A DNA stretch of 64,000 nt from Motiliproteus sp. SC1-56 (lineage in GTDB: Bacteria; Pseudomonadota; Gammaproteobacteria; Pseudomonadales; Balneatricaceae): the NCBI RefSeq assembly GCF_017309075.1, contig NZ_JAEMGS010000007.1, forward strand, positions 165,527 through 229,526, in the 5' to 3' direction. Under the pieces are notes generated by a model. It was not told the origin of the DNA, ran no database searches, and saw nothing but the letters and a program-made list of their open reading frames with translations. Of this stretch, positions 57,536 to 64,000 are shown piece after piece. Numbering within the stretch: position 1 is the stretch's first letter; each line of letters begins with the position of its first letter. Position numbers and translations under genes: made by a program.

Positions 57536-58867
57536 TCAGTTTTCTTCAGTTGAGAGGGTTCCGATTATCATTTTCTCAATCTCGGTTTTTCGTTTTCCTA
57601 TTTTCTCATTTGCTGTGCTGATGCTTTTCAGTATTTCTTGCTGCCGTTCGGCAAAGTACTCTTGTACATCCATAGGAAATGTTGGGAGCCTGATTTCAGC
57701 CAGGTTGGCGTAGTACATTCTCTGTTTCACGCCGCCGACACGGTTGAACGCGACCAGAGAAAGGAAGTAATCCGTTCTCAGCAAAAGCGCCATAAAGTCG
57801 GGTAGAAGACCGCTTTTCAGTCGCCATACTTGATACTCAGGGCTGGTGATCGCATCTTCCGGCACATCGGGTACGATACCAAGTGACCCGACATTGGCGC
57901 GTGTGGGGTTATGGAAGAAGTAGCCTTTTTCGATTTTTTTGTAAGGCGCGTTGAACTTCTTGCCTTCCTGCATGGAGCTCAGAAAAACCCCCTCTTTATT
58001 GCTCACTCCATAAACAGGCCATTCCTTTGCCGGATCATCCCAAGGCCTCACGGTTTCGGTACATTCTTCGGTGTAATCGCCGAGCCGCATGAAATCAGGG
58101 TTGGCGGTGATGAACGCGGCGGCACGACCGGCTTTTACGCCCCACTGCTGGGTGTTTTCATAGTTGGCGAGGAACACCTTAGAACGGGTCACCTGGTCGA
58201 AGCCCTCTGTTTGTTTGAGAAGCCAGGAGTTAAGCTCCAAGACCAGAGTCGATAAGGCGCTTTCCGCTGACCGTCGCTCAAGTTGTGCTGCTTCCCAATG
58301 TGCTGCAATTTTCTGCTGAGTAGGAAGTGGTGGGATGGGAACCTTTACGCCTTCTAGTTGGGATGGCTGGATACGTTTGCGTCCCGATGCGCCACTGATC
58401 ATTGAGTTGAGCAGTTTTCTAAATGCAGTTGTGCGGAACAGTAGTTTTACATACTCAGGGTGTGTTTTTTTGGTATCTACCGAATAGATTGGAAATTCGG
58501 AAGTTGCACACATGGCATCGAGGTCATCGGGGGCTAGGCCGATTGCCCCATTTCGCACATCAATTTTGGAGAAGATGACGTCCCCTGAATAGACGCGGAA
58601 CAACTTCCCTTTAACATTCTTGATTTGAACCGGTTCTCTCGGCTCAATTGAACCATCAAAACGAATCGTCAGCAGCGTTGCGAGGGTTTCGGGGGTTAGC
58701 TCTTCAAGTGCGCCTTCCGTTCGGCGCTTGAGAATGCTTGCCAAAGGTTTAATTACCTCATCGGACCAATTCCAATTAACAGCGAATTGGGCTGCGACAC
58801 TCCACGTCTTTAAGTCTCGGTAGCTAACGCCAAAGACTCGCGGTCTCGCTTGGGGGGTTCCCGTCAT
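57536..58867 (-). CDS. hsdS: Type I-like restriction-modification specificity subunit (S)
   Basis: A 443-residue protein with two target-recognition domains (about 10-200 and 235-410), each followed by a helical spacer (PLPTQQKIAAHWEAAQLERR near 185 and a second near 415). It should dictate the DNA sequence recognised by the methyltransferase-nuclease encoded just before it (4-nt overlap). ATG 58867. Confidence 0.88.
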   Translation of the reverse strand: MTGTPQARPRVFGVSYRDLKTWSVAAQFAVNWNWSDEVIKPLASILKRRTEGALEELTPETLATLLTIRFDGSIEPREPVQIKNVKGKLFRVYSGDVIFSKIDVRNGAIGLAPDDLDAMCATSEFPIYSVDTKKTHPEYVKLLFRTTAFRKLLNSMISGASGRKRIQPSQLEGVKVPIPPLPTQQKIAAHWEAAQLERRSAESALSTLVLELNSWLLKQTEGFDQVTRSKVFLANYENTQQWGVKAGRAAAFITANPDFMRLGDYTEECTETVRPWDDPAKEWPVYGVSNKEGVFLSSMQEGKKFNAPYKKIEKGYFFHNPTRANVGSLGIVPDVPEDAITSPEYQVWRLKSGLLPDFMALLLRTDYFLSLVAFNRVGGVKQRMYYANLAEIRLPTFPMDVQEYFAERQQEILKSISTANEKIGKRKTEIEKMIIGTLSTEEN

Positions 58868-61080
58868 TTCTCTTCCCCCCCTGTGACGGAAAAGGCACTC
58901 GGGTTAGCCTGAAATTCCTGGTACCACTCCAAACAGGTCTTGTCACATTCTGGGGGCTGGTTGGTGTTCGGGTAAAGTTCGTTTTGATCTTCCTCACCCG
59001 TGGCGGTGATACCGACTTTTTCAGCCTCATACATGAATATGGGATAATCGAAATGTTCTTTAAGTCGTTGTCGGCTTTCGATAACCTGCTTGGCATCCAT
59101 TGCGTTCAGATAATCCTTGAGCTCCTTTTGTAGTGCTTTGCGCTGTTCGGCATCCTTGGCCTGTTTGGTCGCCTCGATTGCGCTTTCCAACCGCTCCTGT
59201 TCTGCCTTGATCTCTGGTGCGTACAAGGATTCGACTTCTGCCTTGATGCTGGCGTAGTCTGTGTCAAACTTATGCTTTTCTTCCTCGGTAAATTTCTGTA
59301 AGAAAAGTAATGAGCACTTCACATCCGCTCCAGAGCTTTTGAATGTCCCGTCTGGCACGCTGACAACTGCTCGAAGAAATGCCCTATCTTCGACAAACTC
59401 TCGCACGCGAATATAGGATGCGGATGGATTACTAAAAATGCCTTCTGGGAGAACGATTCCCAAGCGGCCACCAGGTTTGAGTAAGTCGAGACAGCGTTCG
59501 ATGAACAGTACTTCTGTCTTGATCTTGGCCTTGTCGCTCTTGGGAAGGTCAAACAGACTTGTGATGGGCTTGTTGAGGGCTGCCTTCACCCGGTTCTGAG
59601 CCTCACGATAGAGGTCGCCGTATTCTCTCAAATAGCGTTCTTCAGCAGCCGGATTGACTTTAATGTCCACTTCCAAGACCTTGTCGGTAGGCTCAACATT
59701 TGCCCCAAAGGGTGGATTGGTGAGGATGATGTCGAAACGCCCCTCAAAGATGCCATTGACGTTCAGAAAGCCGTCGTGGTGGTGGACTCCGCCGTGGCCA
59801 TCGCCATGCATGATCATGTTCATCTTGCTGGTGCGGGCCATGCGGTCGTTGGCATCGGTGCCGTATATGCAGCGGTTGGAGAGTTCCCACAGGCGGGATC
59901 CCTTTGATTTTTGATCGAGAGTATCTTGTAGCTCGGCGAACTTCTCCTTGAGCTTTTTGGCCAGCTGTTCTTCGGTGAGCGACTTGTCTTTTTCGAGCTC
60001 GGCCTTGAAGGTATTGTACTCGCGGTCGGTGTCGGCAAGGATCTGCTCGCGCACGATTTCGAACACCCGGATCAGAAAACCGCCCGAACCGCTGGCCGGG
60101 TCGCAGACAATCTCGTTCTCCTGAGGGTCAAGCATATGTACCATGAATTCGACGATGGTGCGGGGGGTAAAGAACTGTCCAATCTCTCCCCGGAAGGTGC
60201 GGCCGAGGAAACGTTCGAAGGCAACCCCCTTAACATCCTCGCTGGTGTCGGAGAGATTGTATTTCTCTAGTTCTTTGACGATCGCCGCACCGGTGGCGGG
60301 TTTGAGGTTGATCCGCTCGTCGTCTTCGAAAATTTTGTCGGTAGCGTAGGCCCGCTTGGTTTCCTGAAACAAGTTATCTAACGGATTCTCTGCGATCTGG
60401 TTTTTCAGCACATCAACGGTAAAGAGGTTGGTCTTGCTGCGCCGTGTAAGCAAAGACCGTTCTACGTAGACCTTGATGAACAGCACCTTGGCGATTTCGT
60501 CGAAGGCAGCCGCTGGGTCTTTCTTCTCTCTGTTACGGATAATGTTGTGGCACTTGTGCAGCAGGTCGGCAAACTCTTTTTCCTTGAAAGCACGGAGCTT
60601 GGAAAGCAGCACCTCTATATCTTTGTCCGAGGCATCTCCATGGGGGATATTCTCAATCTCTTCCGTGTAGCCCGGGACCTTCTCTTTTATAACCCGCCAG
60701 TATTTGGTTTCCCGCGAGTTATGAGTGACGAAGAACGGTGCTCCGCAGATGCGGGCGTAGTTCTCCCCTTGGTCATAGTCCTTCGGATTGATAGTGACGT
60801 TGTCGGATTTGCATTCTACGATGATAAAAGGGGCGTTATCGTCACTTTTGTCCTGAGGAGTACGCCAAAGGACAAAATCGGCACGGGCGGAAGCAGAGCC
60901 TCGACCGGTCAGGTCCATCTCCTCGGCGATCTGATCGAGAGCAAAACCATACTCGTTGACCAGCACTAGCAAATATTCCTGGCGCACCGTCTCTTCAGGC
61001 GTTTCCACCAGCCATTTGCTGCGCACATGGCTCCAGATTTTTCCGGATTCTTCATTTCTTCGTATTGATAGCACGGTCAT
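58864..61080 (-). CDS. Fused nuclease-N6-adenine methyltransferase (HsdR-N plus HsdM)
   Basis: A 738-residue protein. Residues 20-150 form an HsdR-type N-terminal nuclease: Glu35, Asp68, Glu89-x-Lys91 (VECK) and a Q-x3-Y at 104-108 are all present. An HsdM methyltransferase follows, with motif I DPASGSGG from 327 and motif IV NPPFG from 455. It lacks any helicase/translocase domain. Together with the S subunit this resembles BcgI-type systems, where one polypeptide cuts and methylates. No separate hsdR is in the window. ATG 61080. Confidence 0.85.
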   Translation of the reverse strand: MTVLSIRRNEESGKIWSHVRSKWLVETPEETVRQEYLLVLVNEYGFALDQIAEEMDLTGRGSASARADFVLWRTPQDKSDDNAPFIIVECKSDNVTINPKDYDQGENYARICGAPFFVTHNSRETKYWRVIKEKVPGYTEEIENIPHGDASDKDIEVLLSKLRAFKEKEFADLLHKCHNIIRNREKKDPAAAFDEIAKVLFIKVYVERSLLTRRSKTNLFTVDVLKNQIAENPLDNLFQETKRAYATDKIFEDDERINLKPATGAAIVKELEKYNLSDTSEDVKGVAFERFLGRTFRGEIGQFFTPRTIVEFMVHMLDPQENEIVCDPASGSGGFLIRVFEIVREQILADTDREYNTFKAELEKDKSLTEEQLAKKLKEKFAELQDTLDQKSKGSRLWELSNRCIYGTDANDRMARTSKMNMIMHGDGHGGVHHHDGFLNVNGIFEGRFDIILTNPPFGANVEPTDKVLEVDIKVNPAAEERYLREYGDLYREAQNRVKAALNKPITSLFDLPKSDKAKIKTEVLFIERCLDLLKPGGRLGIVLPEGIFSNPSASYIRVREFVEDRAFLRAVVSVPDGTFKSSGADVKCSLLFLQKFTEEEKHKFDTDYASIKAEVESLYAPEIKAEQERLESAIEATKQAKDAEQRKALQKELKDYLNAMDAKQVIESRQRLKEHFDYPIFMYEAEKVGITATGEEDQNELYPNTNQPPECDKTCLEWYQEFQANPSAFSVTGGEEK

Positions 61081-61212
61081 TTGATTGCTCGGTTTGATGA
61101 GAGGACTTTTCGTTACCAGTTGTGTAAGTCGCTAAGGTAAAGATAAAAAGAGCAAATCCTAGCCGAAAACATCCTGAAGAGTAAGGATGTCAGTCCGATC
61201 TGGGGCTTATGA

Positions 61213-61253
61213 CCAAAAAAAAGAGCTTGTAGCAGGTCCTAACCTGCTACAAG
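61213..61253 (-). terminator. Intrinsic terminator of the integrase gene
   Basis: A perfect 12-bp stem (61226-61237 with 61242-61253), 4-nt loop, followed on the minus strand by a run of nine T. It separates the integrase from the R-M operon, which must have its own promoter in 61081-61212. Confidence 0.88.
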
Positions 61254-61270
61254 TCTCATGTCGCAACGTG

Positions 61271-62482
61271 TCACCCTACTTGAGCCTGCTGCACGAAGTC
61301 TGCCACTTGGCTGGAGACGCTGCGTAACCGGTCCGAGGCAAGGTGGGCATAGCGTTCAGTCGTTTGTGATTGCTGGTGTCCCAAAAGGTGCTGAACGTCG
61401 TACAACGTCGCTGAACCACTGTTGATCAGGATGCTGGCGAAGGAATGCCTCAGATCATGAATGCGCAGGTGATCCATGCCGCCCGCCCGTGACTTTACCC
61501 TGGCGAAAGCCTTCTTCGGGTTGACCATCGGCTTTTTACCAGCCCGTCCAGGGAAGATGTGGGGGTTACCTCTGCGTTGGAACTGCTTCTGCGTTTCGAT
61601 CAATGCAACTGCTCCATCGTTAAGAAACACAGTTCGTGATAGCCCTGCCTTGGTGTGCGGTAGGAACAGATTCACCCCTTGCTCTGTGTACTCCAGGTCT
61701 TGCCACTTGGCGTTAAGGATCTCGCCGATTCGCATTCCGCTCATCAGGGCCAGCTTGAGCGCGTTGGTGGTTGATTTGGTGACGGCGAGTTTGCTCTCCT
61801 TCGCCTCGTCTTCGCAGGCTTTCAGGAATCGAGCGACCTGCTCCCGGTTTAGGAATACATCCCTGCGGTTGTTTTCCTTCAGCTTCTTGAGTTGAGCAGC
61901 GGGGTTGACCTCCAGGTAGCCCCAATCGCAAGCGAGCCGGAACATTCGGTGGGTCAGTGACAGCAAACGATTGATGGTCGCTGGCTTCAGCTGGTCCTTC
62001 TTACTGTCCAGCAGGCGCTGTACGTCCTGTTTGTTAATGTCGGTGATTCTGGCCTCCGACCAGACCGGGTGTAGGTGGTTCTTGAGGTTGCTCTCATCCT
62101 TATCAAAGGTGCGCTTGTTGGCGCGGGCGTAAGGCAGGTAGTGTTCCTCAGCGAACTCCTTAAAGGTCAACACGGCACGGCGCTCATCCCGCTCAGCCTG
62201 TGGATCAATACCATTCGCGACCATCTTCTTCAGCTCGTTGGCCTTGATTCTGGCCTCCTTTACGTCGAACGGTCCGTGTTCGCCGAGCTGGATCGCCTTT
62301 TTCTTACCGAAGATGGAGTAACGCAGTAGGTATCTCTTGCGGCCTGCGCGGTTCACGATAAGGCGCAATCCGGTGCAGGCCTCATCCGAATACTCAGTCT
62401 CGCGACTGCGGCTATCTCCGGGTGTGGGTGGCAGTTCATCGATCAACTTTTTGCTGAACTTGAAACGACGTGATGTAGGCAT
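61271..62482 (-). CDS. Tyrosine integrase with DUF4102 arm-binding domain
   Basis: A 403-residue recombinase. The arm-DNA-binding domain is at about 8-95, the core-binding domain at about 105-195 and the catalytic domain at 210-385 with Arg251, Lys278, His342-x-x-Arg345, His369 and Tyr378, all intact. It should mediate excision and integration. ATG 62482 follows GGAG; the earlier in-frame start at 62515 is unlikely. Confidence 0.92.
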   Translation of the reverse strand: MPTSRRFKFSKKLIDELPPTPGDSRSRETEYSDEACTGLRLIVNRAGRKRYLLRYSIFGKKKAIQLGEHGPFDVKEARIKANELKKMVANGIDPQAERDERRAVLTFKEFAEEHYLPYARANKRTFDKDESNLKNHLHPVWSEARITDINKQDVQRLLDSKKDQLKPATINRLLSLTHRMFRLACDWGYLEVNPAAQLKKLKENNRRDVFLNREQVARFLKACEDEAKESKLAVTKSTTNALKLALMSGMRIGEILNAKWQDLEYTEQGVNLFLPHTKAGLSRTVFLNDGAVALIETQKQFQRRGNPHIFPGRAGKKPMVNPKKAFARVKSRAGGMDHLRIHDLRHSFASILINSGSATLYDVQHLLGHQQSQTTERYAHLASDRLRSVSSQVADFVQQAQVG

Positions 62483-62524
62483 AGCTTCTCCTCGGCGCAC
62501 CGTTGATTGGTACACCTGATCACG

Positions 62525-62557
62525 AAAAAATGGGAAGCGCCGGAATCAGACCGGCGC
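62525..62557 (-). terminator. Probable terminator of the small-gene operon
   Basis: A 7-bp perfect stem (62537-62543 with 62551-62557), 7-nt loop, and on the minus strand TTCCCA followed by six T. Confidence 0.5.
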
Positions 62558-62647
62558 GTAAGGTGGGAGGCTTGAATCGCCTTCTAACAATATGTTCGGG
62601 GCGCTCTCGCCCATAAAAGTTGGCGAGAAGAAACCAGCGACGGGGCG

Positions 62648-63121
62648 TCAGGTCGCCGGTTCGCTGGATGATGCCGCCGTCCGCTTAACGGTCTTGGGTG
62701 ACTGATCCGCTGAAAGCGTCTTCTTCCACTTTGCAACATTTCCGATCAGCAGGTGCTTGAAAACACTGCTGTCATCGGGGCCAAGCACCTGCTCCTTGCG
62801 CAACACGGCTGCAAGAAACCCTGCATTGTTGGCGCTTTTCCCCTCGACGAAGACCGGGCGTAGCACCGTTGAGCTGAACGAACTGGCCTTAGGGAGTCCC
62901 GCCAGACATTTCTCAATAGTGTCCACCGGTATCCATTCGTCCGAGAAGTAACCACCGCTTTCGTTGCTGGTGATGCGTACATGGGGGTGTTTGGTTTCAA
63001 CGTGCACACCGATCTCATAGGCCAGCTCGCCTTTGGCCTGGGGATTGAGCTTGGGTGCTGACCCTTTACGGACAAGATCGATTGGCAGAGCAGGCTTTTC
63101 TGGATTCTGTTGTTTAGGCAT
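62648..63121 (-). CDS. Hypothetical island protein
   Basis: A 157-residue soluble protein with a basic, disordered start and a polar C-terminus (about 135-157). The middle (about 30-120) has mixed alpha/beta character with TKHPHVRITSNESGGYFSDEW. AGGAG precedes the ATG. It is the last gene of a three-gene operon. No family recognised. Confidence 0.65.
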   Translation of the reverse strand: MPKQQNPEKPALPIDLVRKGSAPKLNPQAKGELAYEIGVHVETKHPHVRITSNESGGYFSDEWIPVDTIEKCLAGLPKASSFSSTVLRPVFVEGKSANNAGFLAAVLRKEQVLGPDDSSVFKHLLIGNVAKWKKTLSADQSPKTVKRTAASSSEPAT

Positions 63122-63173
63122 AGGGTCTCCTTGAGCCGAAGCTCAATCTAGGAAAGGGTGTTGATTGGTAAGG

Positions 63174-63530
63174 TCAGGACAGGTCGGTCAGACGGTCCAA
63201 ACGGTCATCAAGACCAAGGGGGAACAGCAGGTAATGCCCACCACCGCTGTCGGTGATGATGGTCAGGGCAAGACGCCAGCTTTCATCTAATGGGATCACG
63301 AACTCTGGGCAGTTCAGAAGCTGGCTGATCTGTGGATCAACAGCTTGGCACAGGTCGAAGTCATCGCTCTGTTCAAGCCACCATAGACACACCTCCTCCT
63401 GCTGCCAGAACGTGATCGCCTCTTCGGCGCTACCAAACGGCTGCTCGACCAGTTCGCTGTGGAGACGATCTAGTAGCGAGCCGTCCAGGGGCAACTCTCT
63501 GGCCTGCTGTGGTGAAGTTAGCCGTCGCAT
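63174..63530 (-). CDS. Hypothetical acidic island protein
   Basis: A 118-residue acidic protein rich in Leu, Asp and Trp (FWQQEEVCLWWLEQSDDFD), ending in a predicted beta-rich part (LALTIITDSGGGHYLLFPLG). AGGAG precedes the ATG. It lies 17 nt after the glycine-zipper gene. It could be an immunity, antitoxin-like or anti-defence protein; this is speculation. Confidence 0.65.
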   Translation of the reverse strand: MRRLTSPQQARELPLDGSLLDRLHSELVEQPFGSAEEAITFWQQEEVCLWWLEQSDDFDLCQAVDPQISQLLNCPEFVIPLDESWRLALTIITDSGGGHYLLFPLGLDDRLDRLTDLS

Positions 63531-63547
63531 AATGAGACTCCTTTCCG

Positions 63548-63730
63548 TCAGTCTGACGGTCCGAGGATGATGCCTGCGACACCACCGACGATGCCGCCAA
63601 CCACGGTACCGGCTCCTGGTACCAGCGAACCCAGCCGGGCCCCCATAATCATCCCCGCTATGCCACCACTGAGGCTGGGCTTAACGGTACAGGTCGTTTC
63701 GGTATCGGTTGAGGTGAAATGAAAGGCCAT
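63548..63730 (-). CDS. Small glycine-zipper membrane protein
   Basis: A 60-residue protein. After a polar start (1-20) come two hydrophobic Gly-rich segments (GGIAGMIMGARLGSLVPG and GGIVGGVAGIILG) with GxxxG spacing, as in membrane-inserting or pore-forming small proteins. ATG 63730 follows AGGAG with 7-nt spacing. First gene of a three-gene minus-strand operon. Confidence 0.65.
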   Translation of the reverse strand: MAFHFTSTDTETTCTVKPSLSGGIAGMIMGARLGSLVPGAGTVVGGIVGGVAGIILGPSD

Positions 63731-63907
63731 AGTTGTACTCCTTAGCCCGCATTTTTCATGAACCTTCGGCTGGGCGTCGGATTTTGGTGATTCGGGCTTG
63801 ATGGCCCTATTTGGCGGCTTTCTGGGCCAATATTGGCCCATTTTCAGCCCTGCAGACACAGCGCCCCCTTTCCCCCCATTCGTGCAAGCCGGGGGCGCTC
63901 GCCACCA

Positions 63908-64000
63908 CTACCCCGGCGAAAGGGTTTGGGTCAGGCGGATAAATTCCTGCTGATCGGGACAATGCTCGTTGAGGAGGAAGCGGATGCGCCGGGTGTTGCG
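63908..64000 (-). CDS. Partial CDS at window edge
   Basis: The last 30 codons of a minus-strand gene (…HCPDQQEFIRLTQTLSPG, stop TAG at 63910-63908). Too short to identify. The 177-nt gap to the glycine-zipper gene holds no clear gene. Confidence 0.45.
   Translation of the reverse strand, partial: RNTRRIRFLLNEHCPDQQEFIRLTQTLSPG

Larger units (their letters stand above)
57210..64000 (-). mobile_element. Integrative island with R-M system and tyrosine integrase (right end outside window)
   Basis: From the tRNA remnant to the window edge every gene is on the minus strand, and base composition is visibly more AT-rich than the flagellar block, most clearly in the R-M genes. It includes a DUF4102-type integrase, which usually targets tRNA 3' ends, a restriction-modification pair and unknown small genes. 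Because only the tRNA 3' half is here, the intact tRNA should be at the other end, beyond 64000. Confidence 0.6.

Overview
The window reads as chromosomal DNA of a motile, respiring gammaproteobacterium of moderately high G+C. The flagellar-chemotaxis gene order (fliEFGHIJ, fliKLMNOPQR-flhB, flhA-flhF-flhG-fliA, cheYZAB-motCD-parC-parP-cheW-DUF2802, then ccm) is the one known from Pseudomonas and marine relatives such as Oceanospirillales. FlhF/FlhG, ParC/ParP and sigma-54-type promoters point to one polar flagellum with polar chemoreceptor arrays. I cannot name the genus.

Layout. (1) 0.2-9.2 kb: an acetate/carboxylate-type locus with a CrbS-like SLC5-STAC-PAS hybrid kinase, divergent from a DUF4212/sodium:solute symporter pair, a cNMP/CBS/DUF294 protein and a DnaQ-fold exonuclease. 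(2) 9.3-27.8 kb: an almost uninterrupted flagellar block of export apparatus, MS/C-ring, switch, polar-placement GTPase/ATPase and sigma-28, with sigma-54-like sites before fliE, fliK and flhA. (3) 27.8-36.6 kb: chemotaxis signalling, second stator (motCD) and array positioning. (4) 36.6-38.5 kb: an opposite-strand pair, a stand-alone FlhB C-terminal domain and a second FliK-like protein. (5) 38.6-41.4 kb: a ccm operon that goes from ccmD straight to ccmH, with no ccmE, ccmF or ccmG. (6) 41.5-50.5 kb: zipA-ligA-yheU, DUF4126, CBS protein, mnmC, diguanylate cyclase. (7) 50.6-56.8 kb: chemoreceptor, periplasmic rhodanese, several unnamed small or membrane genes and a GcvA-type LysR regulator. 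(8) 57.2-64.0 kb: an apparent integrative island, all genes on the minus strand. It has a tRNA 3'-half remnant, a two-gene restriction-modification system (nuclease-methyltransferase fusion plus S subunit), a tyrosine integrase and three small unknown genes, and it runs off the right edge.

The most interesting observations are: the two-gene R-M system with no helicase; the tRNA remnant, which predicts an intact tRNA beyond the right edge; the ccmEFG gap; two genes (the FliK-like gene and the LysR regulator) whose best start codon is ATC, each 6 nt after a strong Shine-Dalgarno sequence; and the FliK-like/FlhB-CC pair. All assignments come from reading the sequence and from family knowledge. 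No database search was run.
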